A stretch of 64,000 nt of DNA from an uncultured Fibrobacter sp. (GTDB lineage: Bacteria; Fibrobacterota; Fibrobacteria; Fibrobacterales; Fibrobacteraceae), in the NCBI GenBank assembly GCA_934700345.1, contig CAKUXP010000005.1:1-64000 (forward strand), in the 5' to 3' direction. The first letter of the stretch is position 1; each line of letters starts with the position of its first letter. The position numbers were made by a program, and so were the translations under genes. Below the pieces are notes generated by a model. The model was not told the origin of the DNA and did not search any database. It saw nothing but the letters and a program-made list of their open reading frames with translations. Shown one piece after another: positions 42,508 to 51,400 of the stretch.

Positions 42508-43958
42508 TATTGAGCTCCTTTTCCTGTGAGCACGACATAGACCGTTCGGAACAGAATCTGCAAATCGAGCAGAAGCGACATGTTCTCGTAATAGTACATA
42601 TCATATTCCAGTTTCTTTTGGACATCTTCGAGGCTCGTATCGTAATGGTAGCGAACCTGCGCCCAGCCGGTAAGCCCGGGCTTCATCTTGAGTCGTCCGA
42701 TATAGAACGGAATCTGTTCGCGCAGCTTTTCGATGAACACGGCGCGTTCTGGTCGCGGTCCCACCATGCTCATGTCGCCTTTCAGGACGCACAGAAGCTG
42801 CGGCAATTCGTCAATTCTCGTCTTGCGGAGAAAATGCCCCACCCGGGTGATGCGCGGGTCGTTTTTCGTCGCCCATTGCGCACCGTTCTTTTCCGCGTCC
42901 GTAAACATCGTGCGGAACTTGTGGACCATAAAGCGCTTGCCGTAAAGCCCGACGCGTTCCTGCGAATAAAAAATAGGGCCTTTGGAATCGAGCTTCACCG
43001 CAAGAGCGGCAAGAAGCGTCACCGGAAGCGAGCAAAGCAGAAGGACCGCCGCGACGACGATATCGAGAATCCGCTTGAAGCGCACCTGCCATGGCGGCAT
43101 ATTGTAGGCAAAGAGTTCTTGCAATTCAAAGCCGTGGACAAGATTCGTCTTGTAGTGCCCACTGATAACATTGTAAAGCCCGGGAATCACGTAGATATGG
43201 AGGGGCAAGTCACAGGCCCAAGCCAAGACGCGCGTAATTTCCTGGAGCGACGAGCTGTCGTGTGAAATGACTATCCCAGAGATTTTGTTTTTCTTGACTA
43301 TGTTCGCCAAGTCGGAATATTTTCCAAAAACGGGAAATCCCGCAAACGAATGTTTCATCACCTGGTAATGCTCGTCCAAAAAGCCAACTACCTTCCGCCC
43401 GCGTTCCGGAGCTTTCGCGAAAGCTTCGGCGACTTTTCGCCCGGCAGCCGTCGCCCCGAGCACGAGCAGCTTGTTCGCCCCGAAACCTTTGCGCAGCATA
43501 CACCGCAAGAAGGCGGCGACAAGCATCCGGCAGCCTCCGACAGAAAGAAACACCCCGACGCCGTAAATCAAAATCCACTTGAAGCGCGAACCATAGACGT
43601 AGTTTTCAAAAAGGGGCGCCCCCGTAATCAGCCGTCCGATGAATTCCGAGCCGAAAAGCCCTAGAAGAATTGCGACGATTCCGATAATTACCGCCCGCAA
43701 GACATGCAACAACTGAAGCGTCCGCGAAAGCAAAAGCCAGGACCGGTAAAGTCCTGTTACCGCAAAAAGCGCACACCAACCGAGATTCAGGAAAAATCCC
43801 GCACGGGTATATTCCGAAATCATCTTTTCCGGTGCAAACTTGTCAGGGATCCAGCCGCTGTGAAACTGTACCCAGAACGCGAGGGAAAAGCAGATTGACA
43901 GCGCCAGATAGTCGAAGACAAGATGAAGCAACAGTTCGAGCTTGTTTCCGCGGAGCAT
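42507..43958 (-). CDS. Undecaprenyl-phosphate glycosyl-1-phosphate transferase
   Basis: Polyprenol sugar-phosphate transferase (483 aa) of the WcaJ/WbaP type that starts exopolysaccharide or O-antigen repeat units in the inner membrane. It has four N-terminal helices, a Rossmann-like CoA-binding-style domain (LLVLGATAAGRKVAEA), and the C-terminal catalytic block: FKRILDIVVAAVLLL, HKFRTMF, KNDPRITRVGHFLRKTRIDELPQ, GDMSMVGPRP and GLTGWAQV. It begins 6 nt after hom and overlaps nadC. A second enzyme of the family lies at 45318. Confidence 0.93.
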   Translation of the reverse strand: MLRGNKLELLLHLVFDYLALSICFSLAFWVQFHSGWIPDKFAPEKMISEYTRAGFFLNLGWCALFAVTGLYRSWLLLSRTLQLLHVLRAVIIGIVAILLGLFGSEFIGRLITGAPLFENYVYGSRFKWILIYGVGVFLSVGGCRMLVAAFLRCMLRKGFGANKLLVLGATAAGRKVAEAFAKAPERGRKVVGFLDEHYQVMKHSFAGFPVFGKYSDLANIVKKNKISGIVISHDSSSLQEITRVLAWACDLPLHIYVIPGLYNVISGHYKTNLVHGFELQELFAYNMPPWQVRFKRILDIVVAAVLLLCSLPVTLLAALAVKLDSKGPIFYSQERVGLYGKRFMVHKFRTMFTDAEKNGAQWATKNDPRITRVGHFLRKTRIDELPQLLCVLKGDMSMVGPRPERAVFIEKLREQIPFYIGRLKMKPGLTGWAQVRYHYDTSLEDVQKKLEYDMYYYENMSLLLDLQILFRTVYVVLTGKGAQ

Positions 43959-43964
43959 GGGAAC

Positions 43965-45254
43965 CTACTTGAGGAAACGGATCATCTGGCTCTTTTCCGC
44001 GACAGCCGACAGGGAGTCGATCGCTTCGAGAGCGGCGAGGATCTTGCTTTCCCTGGTGCGTTCCGAGACAACGACAATACTCACCTTGCCCGGATCGTTT
44101 ACATTCTTCTGGATGATGGATTCGATCGAAATGCCGTTCTGGCTGAAGATTCCCGTAATGCTCGCTAGAACCCCGCACGAATCCTTTGTCGTAAAGCGGA
44201 GGTAATAGCGCGAATACGTATCCTCGATCGGAGTGAGCTCAGCGGCGTTTTCCTTGTTGAACCATCCCATCGGAAGCGGTTTTCGGGAACCGATATCGGA
44301 GGAACGGGCAAGCGATACGAGATCCGCGACGACAGCGCTCGCCGTCGGAAGCCTTCCCGCACCGGCACCGGTCTGGAGAGTCTGGCCCAGATTGTCGCAC
44401 TGGAGATAGACGGCATTCAGCACGCCATCGACATTCGCCAAAAGATGATCGCAAGGAACGAGAGAAGGGTGGACGCGGGCATCGACCGAGCCGTTTTCTC
44501 CGCGACCGTAAATGCCGAGCAGCTTGATCTTGTAGCCGAGTTCCTTCGCGTTCGCGATATCTTCCGCGGTGATTTTCGAAACTCCCGTCACGTGGATTTT
44601 TTCGAAATCGACATACTTGCCGCTGCAAAGGCTCGCGAGGATTGCCGTCTTGTGCGCCGAATCGATACCTTCAATGTCAAATGTCGGGTTGCGCTCCGCA
44701 AAGCCTCTTTCCTGCGCCTCTTTTAACGCAGCATCGAACGAAAGTCCGCTTTCCCCCATCCGGGAAAGGATGTAGTTGCACGTTCCGTTGATGATGCAGC
44801 TCAGGTGTTCCACTTCGCTTCCGACAAAGCCTTCCTGGATGCTGCGGATAATGGGAATTCCCCCGCCGACAGCCGCTTCGAACAGAATGTGGCAACCATT
44901 CCTTTCGGCAAGCGGAAAAAGCTCGTGCCCGTATTTCGCAAGCATCGCCTTGTTCGCCGTCACCACGCTCTTCTTATGTTCCAGCGCAGCGGTAATCCAC
45001 TTGCGAGGCATCTCGTAGCCGCCGGCGAGTTCCACGATTACCTGGATAGACGGATCCGCGATCATTTCCATCGCATCGGTCGTCGTCCTGTAGCCTTTCG
45101 CCTTGTAAGGGGCAAGTTCCGTATCGTCTTTTGCGCAAATGCAGGCAAGTTCCAGATCAAGTCCCAGCGTTTCGCGATATTTTACCGTCTTCGCTTCCAA
45201 AATTTCGACAACACCGCCGCCGATAGTTCCAGTGCCGATAAGTCCAATGCGCAT
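43965..45254 (-). CDS. hom: Homoserine dehydrogenase
   Basis: Reduces aspartate semialdehyde to homoserine for threonine and methionine. 429 residues: NAD(P) fold (IGLIGTGTIGGGVVEIL), catalytic part (FEAAVGGGIPIIRSIQE, NGTCNYILSRM, GFAERNPTFDIEGIDSAHK) and a C-terminal ACT domain (about 350-425; SYYLR-like YSRYYLRF, DSCGVLASITGIFSQNGISIESI), which probably binds threonine for feedback control. It is first in the run hom, sugar transferase, nadC, coaX. No leader peptide or riboswitch was seen upstream. Confidence 0.95.
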   Translation of the reverse strand: MRIGLIGTGTIGGGVVEILEAKTVKYRETLGLDLELACICAKDDTELAPYKAKGYRTTTDAMEMIADPSIQVIVELAGGYEMPRKWITAALEHKKSVVTANKAMLAKYGHELFPLAERNGCHILFEAAVGGGIPIIRSIQEGFVGSEVEHLSCIINGTCNYILSRMGESGLSFDAALKEAQERGFAERNPTFDIEGIDSAHKTAILASLCSGKYVDFEKIHVTGVSKITAEDIANAKELGYKIKLLGIYGRGENGSVDARVHPSLVPCDHLLANVDGVLNAVYLQCDNLGQTLQTGAGAGRLPTASAVVADLVSLARSSDIGSRKPLPMGWFNKENAAELTPIEDTYSRYYLRFTTKDSCGVLASITGIFSQNGISIESIIQKNVNDPGKVSIVVVSERTRESKILAALEAIDSLSAVAEKSQMIRFLK

Positions 45255-45305
45255 AGTTTGGTCTCCAATTTAAATTTTTCGCGCTAAAAATTAGAAAATC
45301 AAATC

Positions 45306-45311
45306 TATATT
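45306..45311 (+). promoter_or_regulatory. TATATT -10 box before the 45318 sugar transferase
   Basis: TATATT, six bases, GTG 45318. Only a weak GGA separates them, so the transcript is probably leaderless. Confidence 0.5.
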
Positions 45312-45317
45312 TGGAAC

Positions 45318-46493
45318 GTGAACGATGATTTTACAAAGTCCAAGCTAGGGGATTTGTTTTCCTCGAAAGACATCGGCAACACCGTCTATCCGGCAAGCCT
45401 TTTCAAGGCGCGTCTCCGCGAGGAATTCCTGCGGACAAACCGCACACAGCGTCCGTTTCTCTACTTCAGGATTGTGACCCGGCAGTTCGATCTCATCGGA
45501 TTCGGCAAGTTTGAATCGCCATCCATCCGCGCCTGGAAAATCGCCGTCCTCACCGTCCTAACCGAAACAAAGTTCACGGATATTGTCGGCTACCTCGACA
45601 ACCCCGACGGGCTAGGCGTCATCCTCATCGACTCCGATCTCCATGCCCTAGAACGACTCCGACGAAAAATCATCGTGAACCTGAATAAGGCGGGACTGGT
45701 CAGCGTTCTGAAGAAGAAACTACGGCAACCCGTATTCCAGGTTTCCCTCTACACGGGTCTCCAGGAAAAAAAAGACCAGAAACTGGATTCCTCCATCCAG
45801 AAGTTCAACGCAAGGAACAACGGATTTCTTTCGCTCAAGCGGCTTTTCTATTCCGACATCCTGTCGCAAACAAACAAGTTCTCGCTCTGCGTCAAGGAAA
45901 TTGTCAAGCGGACATTCGACGTCACCTCCTCGTTCTGCGGAATCGTCCTTCTTTCCCCGCTGCTCATCGCCTGTGCGATAATCGTCAAGATAAGCGATCC
46001 CAAAGGTCCCGTCATCTTCAAGCAGACCCGTGTCGGCAAGAACGGCAAGCTCTTTACGATGTATAAATTCCGCAGCATGTATGTCAATGCGGAAGAACGC
46101 AAAAAGGAACTGGAAAAGTTCAACGAATCGAGCGGCCCGACTTTCAAGATGAAGAACGACCCGCGCATCTATCCGATGGGACACGTTCTCCGGAAATTCA
46201 GCCTCGACGAACTTCCACAATTGTTCAACATCCTCTGCGGTGACATGTCGGTCGTAGGACCGCGCCCACCTCTCCCGTCCGAAGTCAGCGAATACCTTCC
46301 CTGGCACAAGATGCGGCTTTCCGTCACGCCTGGACTCACCTGCTTCTGGCAGGTTAGCGGACGCAGCGACATCGGGTTCGAAGATTGGATGCGCCTTGAC
46401 AACAAGTATGTCCGCCATGCAAACTTCACCACGGACATTCAACTTGTCGCGAAAACGTTCAAGGCGGTTTTCAAGAGCGACGGGGCCTATTAA
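45318..46493 (+). CDS. Sugar transferase with N-terminal GGDEF-like domain
   Basis: The C-terminal half (about residues 190-391) is a polyprenyl glycosylphosphotransferase core: VKRTFDVTSSFCGIVLLSPLL, YKFRSMYVNAEERK, KNDPRIYPMGHVLRKFSLDELPQ, GDMSVVGPRPPLP, GLTCFWQVSGRS. The N-terminal 170 residues have no membrane helices and look like a degenerate GGDEF fold (RPFLYFRIVTRQFDLIGFG, FTDIVGYLDNPDGLGVILIDSDLHALERL) without the GGDEF tetrapeptide. It could be a sensing domain linking polysaccharide initiation to a nucleotide signal. Start GTG 45318 is fixed by the TATATT spacing and homology. Confidence 0.85.
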   Translation: MNDDFTKSKLGDLFSSKDIGNTVYPASLFKARLREEFLRTNRTQRPFLYFRIVTRQFDLIGFGKFESPSIRAWKIAVLTVLTETKFTDIVGYLDNPDGLGVILIDSDLHALERLRRKIIVNLNKAGLVSVLKKKLRQPVFQVSLYTGLQEKKDQKLDSSIQKFNARNNGFLSLKRLFYSDILSQTNKFSLCVKEIVKRTFDVTSSFCGIVLLSPLLIACAIIVKISDPKGPVIFKQTRVGKNGKLFTMYKFRSMYVNAEERKKELEKFNESSGPTFKMKNDPRIYPMGHVLRKFSLDELPQLFNILCGDMSVVGPRPPLPSEVSEYLPWHKMRLSVTPGLTCFWQVSGRSDIGFEDWMRLDNKYVRHANFTTDIQLVAKTFKAVFKSDGAY

Positions 46494-46494
46494 G

Positions 46495-46524
46495 AAAAAA
46501 GGCAGCCCGAAGCTGCCGTTTTGT
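46495..46524 (+). terminator. Rho-independent terminator after the sugar transferase
   Basis: AAAAAA-GGCAGC-CCGAA-GCTGCC-GTTTTG, two bases after the stop codon. It can serve the converging ybaB transcript too. Confidence 0.85.
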
Positions 46525-46540
46525 TAAAATTCTCGAAAAG

Positions 46541-46852
46541 TTACATCAAACCAGGAATGCGCATTCCAGCGGTCAGTTCTTCCATGCTTGCCTTGGATGT
46601 ATCATCCTTCTTTTTCGTTGCCGCATTGACCGCAGCCATTACCAAATCCTCAAGCGCCTCGACATCGTCCTTATCGACAGCTTCCGGATTTATCTTGATG
46701 GACGTCATGATGCCCTGGCCGTTCAAGACGACTTTCACCATGCCGCCGCCCGCTTCCGCTTCAAAGCTCTGCGCCTGGAGATCATTCTGGGCCTTGACCA
46801 TCTTGGACTGCATTTTCTGCAGGTCCTTTAGCATTTTTTGCATATTCATCAT
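46541..46852 (-). CDS. YbaB/EbfC nucleoid-associated protein
   Basis: Small DNA-binding protein, 103 residues, with the expected N-terminal coiled helix (MQKMLKDLQKMQSKMVKAQNDL) and the GGGMVKVVLNGQGIMTSIKINPEAV strand pair. In many bacteria it follows dnaX, as here (30 nt downstream on the same strand). It may bend DNA and influence gene expression. The Met/Gln-rich end matches the family. Confidence 0.93.
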   Translation of the reverse strand: MMNMQKMLKDLQKMQSKMVKAQNDLQAQSFEAEAGGGMVKVVLNGQGIMTSIKINPEAVDKDDVEALEDLVMAAVNAATKKKDDTSKASMEELTAGMRIPGLM

Positions 46853-46882
46853 GGATTTCCTTTTTTGGGATAAGTTACAATT

Positions 46883-48793
46883 TTATTCCTGTTCCGGCGT
46901 CGTCGCGCACACGTCCGACTCGGGATTTCCGGCATCCCCGCTCTTCGGGATCGTCCGCGTCTCGATGAGTTCCGCGGCAAACCTTTCGACAAACCGGGCA
47001 AGCCCAGGCTCTTTCCGGATATCGGTCTCCCAGGGAGAAAGCGGAACCGAGAAAACGTCCTCCCCGGGTTTCGGATCTAGAAGTTCATACGTCACGGCGA
47101 CCTTCGTTTGCAAGCGGTCTTCCAGAATGTTTTCCAGACGCTCGCGGTAATCCTCGCGTGCCATCATCTGGTCGAACCCCCACTTGGCCGAAGCCGGATA
47201 GACGACTTTCAGGCGAAAAGGGTTTTCCTGGAAATCACCGTGTTCAAGGGTCGAACCGTTCAGGCTTGTCGCAAAAAATCCCAGTTCCTGTGTAAAGCAC
47301 GAACGGATCAGTTCCTGCCAGGAAGCGCAAACGTCGTAGCGCGTATATTGCGTCGCGTTTTCGCCGAAGTCACCTAGCGAAGCGCTTTCCCCTGCGTCGA
47401 GATCCTCTCCGGGAAAAGGTTCCCCGAAATCAATCGACATGGAATTTTCAACGCCCGAGGAGGGAACTTGCTGTGCGGGACTTTGCATGGAACCTTCGCT
47501 CAGCGCATTTGCGCGAAGCGGACTTCCCATGACCGGCGCATCGAAATCGATTGCAAAAGAAGAGTCCACCCGAACTTCCGGAACTGGCGGGGCAACCTCT
47601 TTCTGCGGGAGAACTGTTTCGGGAACGGGTTCAGTTAATTTTTTTTTTGAACCCTGGGAGAGAGGGTCATTGATAGCCATCAGGGCGCGTTTCAAATCGA
47701 CCGCCCTATCGAGATAGGCCATTCGCGCAAAGGCGGATTCCACCAAAAGCCGCGGGTTCGAGCTCCGGCGGATGTTTCCCTGCAAATCGGTCAGGATTCT
47801 CGCTATCCGCAAGAGATCGCCGTTCGAAAGGGACGCTGCACAGATTTCAAGCTTTGCGAAAAGTCCTTCGGAGATGTTCAGCTCCTCGGGAGAAATTCCG
47901 CCGACTTTTACGTAGAGACGGTTACGGAGGAACTTGGCAAAACCGTCTAGGAGCGGAGCGAATTCTACTCCGGTTTCCGAAGCCTTGTCAACGACGGCGA
48001 AAGTTCCCTTGATGTCATGCTTCTCGATCGCTTCAAGGAGAGAGAAATACAGTTCGGTCGGCGGGATTCCAAGAACGGAGCGGACCGCTTCCGCATTCAT
48101 GTCGTTCCCGGTAAACGCGTATGCCTGGTCAAAAAACGTGAGCGCATCGCGCATTGAGCCGTCCGCCTTTTCGGCGATCATCCCGAGAGCTTCGGCGTCG
48201 GTCGAAATCTTTTCCTGCTCGCAGATATACTTGAGGCGGCTCGTAATCTGTTTTGTCGTCAAGCGCTTAAAGTCAAATCGCTGTACGCGGGAAAGAATCG
48301 TCTGCGGGACCTTGTTCACCTCGGTCGTCGCAAAGATGAAAATCACGTGCGGAGGCGGTTCTTCCAACGTTTTGAGAAGGGCGTTGAATGCTCCCTTGGA
48401 AAGCATGTGCACTTCGTCGATGACAAAAACCTTATACTTTCCAATCATCGGCGTATATTGCGTCTGCTCCAGAAGTTCGCGGATATTATCGACGCCCGTA
48501 TTGGACGCCGCATCGATTTCGATCACATCCATCGGATGTCCGCTCGCGATGTCTAGGCAGCTCTTGCACTTGCCGCAAGGAACCAGCGGATTTCCGCCCG
48601 TACAGTTCAGCGTCTTCGCAAGGATCCGCGCCGAGGTCGTCTTGCCGACACCGCGTGTCCCCGTGAACAGAAACGCATGGTGCAGGCGCCCACCCGTTAT
48701 CGCATTTTCGATCGTCTTCGCGATATGCTCTTGGCCGACCAGGTCCTGAAAGGATTCCGGTCGCCATTTACGAGCCATTGCCATATAAGCCAT
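46883..48793 (-). CDS. dnaX: DNA polymerase III subunits gamma/tau
   Basis: Clamp-loader ATPase, 636 residues. Walker A GTRGVGKTTSARI, a four-Cys zinc module (CTGGNPLVPCGKCKSC), Walker B VIDEVHMLS and the sensor ATTEVNKVPQTILSR are present, followed by domain III and a tau-specific C-terminal part. Residue 382-385 (SKKK) is encoded by TC plus ten As (47639-47648 on the plus strand). A one-base slip either way brings a stop within three codons, so a gamma-length product of about 386 residues is likely to be made. pheT is 15 nt upstream and ybaB follows. Confidence 0.95.
   Translation of the reverse strand: MAYMAMARKWRPESFQDLVGQEHIAKTIENAITGGRLHHAFLFTGTRGVGKTTSARILAKTLNCTGGNPLVPCGKCKSCLDIASGHPMDVIEIDAASNTGVDNIRELLEQTQYTPMIGKYKVFVIDEVHMLSKGAFNALLKTLEEPPPHVIFIFATTEVNKVPQTILSRVQRFDFKRLTTKQITSRLKYICEQEKISTDAEALGMIAEKADGSMRDALTFFDQAYAFTGNDMNAEAVRSVLGIPPTELYFSLLEAIEKHDIKGTFAVVDKASETGVEFAPLLDGFAKFLRNRLYVKVGGISPEELNISEGLFAKLEICAASLSNGDLLRIARILTDLQGNIRRSSNPRLLVESAFARMAYLDRAVDLKRALMAINDPLSQGSKKKLTEPVPETVLPQKEVAPPVPEVRVDSSFAIDFDAPVMGSPLRANALSEGSMQSPAQQVPSSGVENSMSIDFGEPFPGEDLDAGESASLGDFGENATQYTRYDVCASWQELIRSCFTQELGFFATSLNGSTLEHGDFQENPFRLKVVYPASAKWGFDQMMAREDYRERLENILEDRLQTKVAVTYELLDPKPGEDVFSVPLSPWETDIRKEPGLARFVERFAAELIETRTIPKSGDAGNPESDVCATTPEQE
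47627..47654 (-). other. Probable slippage site producing gamma (A10 run in inverted repeat)
   Basis: On the minus strand GGGTTCA and TGAACCC (seven-base arms) enclose an A10 run (the first A is part of the left arm). Adding one A gives ...ATT AAC TGA and removing one gives ...AAT TAA, so both slips terminate at once. In Thermus thermophilus dnaX a run of nine As makes gamma by transcriptional slippage, and E. coli uses ribosomal frameshifting, so the site is very plausibly programmed. Confidence 0.7.
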
Positions 48794-48808
48794 AACCGCA
48801 AGTATCCT

Positions 48809-51241
48809 TTAGCGGAGGGTGATTTCACCGTCGGCTGCGATTTTTTCGCGGAGCTTGTCATGCGCCTTGTTCACCGCTTCGTCGGTTAGCGTTTCCGTCA
48901 TCGACTGGTAGGTAAAGGTATAGACCATGTTTTTCTGCCCCGGAAGAACGCCCACGCCCTGATAGACGCTCTTGAGTTCAATCTTCGAAAGATTCTTCGC
49001 CTTGAAGGATCCGAGCTTCTGCAAGATGGATTCGTTCGTCATCCGTTCCGGCACGACCATCGAAACGTCGCGAGTCATAAAGACCTGGCGACTAAAAGGT
49101 TTGAAAACGACTTTCCGTTCGCAAAGTTCCAGCACCTTGTCCAGGGACACCTCGAAAAGAGCCGTCGCATAGCCGATGTCAAAAGCCTTGAGCACCGACG
49201 GATGGACCATTCCGATTGAACCGATAACCGTCTCGCCGCAAGCGATGACGCCCTGCTTTCCCGGATGCAGGAACTTTTCGGGCTTCTGCGGAGCGCGTAC
49301 TTCAATCGAGATTCCGAGACGCTTGAAGAGAGAAACGGCAACGCCCTTGATATCGGCAAATTCCACTTCGCGCGGCTTGTCGTCCAAGGCTTCCATCTTG
49401 AAATGCCCGGCGAGGACCGCGCACAGGATAGGCTTTTCGGTAAATCCGGAATCGCGCAGATCGCTCCGGGACGCATTCTGGAACTGCGCCTTTCCGTTTT
49501 CGAACAGGCGGACGGAACCCGGGCGGTTCTTTTCGTTGTCGGCGACGGACTTAAGAAGAATCGGGATGAGGGAAGTCGGAACGCAGCCCAGCTCCTCGGA
49601 CAGCGGATTCAAAAGCCTTGCCGGACGGGATCGCGGGTCGTCCTCAGAAGGTTCGCCGAATACGGCTGCCGTATTTGCCGCACTTGTGAAGCGGAGCGAC
49701 AGGCATTCGTGAAGCCCGAGCGAAGAAAGCGTATAGCGGATACGGCGTCCAAGGATTTCATCCGCCGGGAGATCGTTCGGCTTAATCTTAAACGACGGGA
49801 CGTCATACGGGATATTGTCAAAGCCCACGAGCCGCGCGACTTCTTCGATCAAATCGACTTCGCGTTCGAGGTCCGGGCGGAACGGCGGGATTTCGAATTC
49901 CATATCGCCCAGATGCTTCAGGCCAATGCCCGTGAGATAGCGGACGATTTCCTCTTCCGACGGGGAAATGCCGAGAACCTTTTCGACACGGGACGCGCGG
50001 AGCTTCACCACGAAAGGCTTCACCTGGTGGTCGGTCCCCGTGTATTCGACAGCGCCTTTCAAAACCTTTCCGCCGGCGACTTCCTGGATTAAACCGCAAG
50101 CGTAATCGTCCATTTCGCGTTGCATCGAATAGTCGATGCCGCGTTCAAAGCGGTAGCTCGAATCGGTCGATGTGCAGAGGCGACGGGCCTGTTTGCGGAC
50201 AACCGTCGGATTGAACCAGGCGCTTTCAAGAAACACGTTCGTCGTCGTTTCAGTGATTTCGCTTTCCACACCGCCCATCACCCCGGCAACGCAAGACGGA
50301 CGGTCCCCGTCGCAAATCACCAGGTCGTCGGTCGAAAGTTCGTGTTCCTTGTGATCGAGCGTCTCGATTTTTTCTCCGGGGCGAGCCTTGCGCACAACGA
50401 CTTCCGCACCGGAAAGCTTCGACATGTCAAAGCTGTGGAGCGGCTGTCCCACGTCCATCAGGACAAAGTTCGTCACATCGACCACGTTGTTTACGCTGTT
50501 CAGGCCGACAGACTTGAGGAGCCTCGAAAGCCATTTCGGGGATTCTCCCACGCGGACACCTTCGATGACGCGGCCCACATAGCGGGAACATCCGGCCCCC
50601 GGTTCCACGGAAAGCTTGATCGCGGACGATGCATCCTTGGAAGCGTCTTCGGTTAATTTGTAGGAAAGCGGTTTCAGCGGACGGTTAAACTTGGCAGCGA
50701 GTTCCCGCGCGACACCTCGGTGGGAAAGCGCATCCGGGCGGTTCGGCGTCACGTTCAACTCGTAAGTCGCGTCGTAAAGCCCTAGCGAGACAAAGGGCGT
50801 TCCCGCCGGGATCCGGTCGTCAAGAACCATGATTCCACCGTGGTCGTCCGAAAGCCCGATTTCATCCTCGGCGCAAATCATCCCGAAACTTTCCACGCCG
50901 CGGATCTTGGACTTTTTCATCTTGAGCGACTTGCCGTCCGGAAGCGGAAGTTCCGCGCCGATCGGAGCGAGCACGACCGTTTGGCCTGCCGCGACATTCG
51001 GTGCGCCGCAAACGACCTGAAGCGTTTCCTTTCCGTTAGAAACCGTCGTGATGTGCAAGTGATCGCTGTCGGGGTGAGGTTCGCACGTGAGAACTTTCGC
51101 CACGACCAATTTTTCATACCGTTTCGCAGGCTCTTCCATGCCTTCCACTTCGAGCCCGATAGACGTCAAGGCTTTTGCCACCTGGTCCGCGGTTTCCGGG
51201 AGTTCCACATGACGGCGAAGCCAATTCAACGAAACTTTCAT
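48809..51241 (-). CDS. pheT: Phenylalanyl-tRNA synthetase beta chain
   Basis: 810 residues: N-terminal tRNA-binding domain (VAKVLTCEPHPDSDHLHI ... CGAPNVAAGQTVVLAPIGAELP), B3/B4 editing region, B5 DNA-binding-like domain, catalytic-like core and C-terminal FDX-ACB domain (KPFSRQVFMTRDVSMVV). The small pheS gene is not adjacent, so the alpha chain must be encoded elsewhere. ATG 51241 gives the standard MKVSLNWLRRHVELP start. It heads pheT-dnaX-ybaB. Confidence 0.95.
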   Translation of the reverse strand: MKVSLNWLRRHVELPETADQVAKALTSIGLEVEGMEEPAKRYEKLVVAKVLTCEPHPDSDHLHITTVSNGKETLQVVCGAPNVAAGQTVVLAPIGAELPLPDGKSLKMKKSKIRGVESFGMICAEDEIGLSDDHGGIMVLDDRIPAGTPFVSLGLYDATYELNVTPNRPDALSHRGVARELAAKFNRPLKPLSYKLTEDASKDASSAIKLSVEPGAGCSRYVGRVIEGVRVGESPKWLSRLLKSVGLNSVNNVVDVTNFVLMDVGQPLHSFDMSKLSGAEVVVRKARPGEKIETLDHKEHELSTDDLVICDGDRPSCVAGVMGGVESEITETTTNVFLESAWFNPTVVRKQARRLCTSTDSSYRFERGIDYSMQREMDDYACGLIQEVAGGKVLKGAVEYTGTDHQVKPFVVKLRASRVEKVLGISPSEEEIVRYLTGIGLKHLGDMEFEIPPFRPDLEREVDLIEEVARLVGFDNIPYDVPSFKIKPNDLPADEILGRRIRYTLSSLGLHECLSLRFTSAANTAAVFGEPSEDDPRSRPARLLNPLSEELGCVPTSLIPILLKSVADNEKNRPGSVRLFENGKAQFQNASRSDLRDSGFTEKPILCAVLAGHFKMEALDDKPREVEFADIKGVAVSLFKRLGISIEVRAPQKPEKFLHPGKQGVIACGETVIGSIGMVHPSVLKAFDIGYATALFEVSLDKVLELCERKVVFKPFSRQVFMTRDVSMVVPERMTNESILQKLGSFKAKNLSKIELKSVYQGVGVLPGQKNMVYTFTYQSMTETLTDEAVNKAHDKLREKIAADGEITLR

Positions 51242-51400
51242 CGTATCAAATCCTTTTTTGGGGAAATCTAGAAAATTTCAACCGATCTGATTCAAGGCCC
51301 TTTCGGTTATCGCCGAATACCATTCCCGTTCATTGTTGAATTTTGCCGCCAGTTCATCGGATATTTCAAAATTCCAAAAACGACTCTCAATTTCCCGGCC

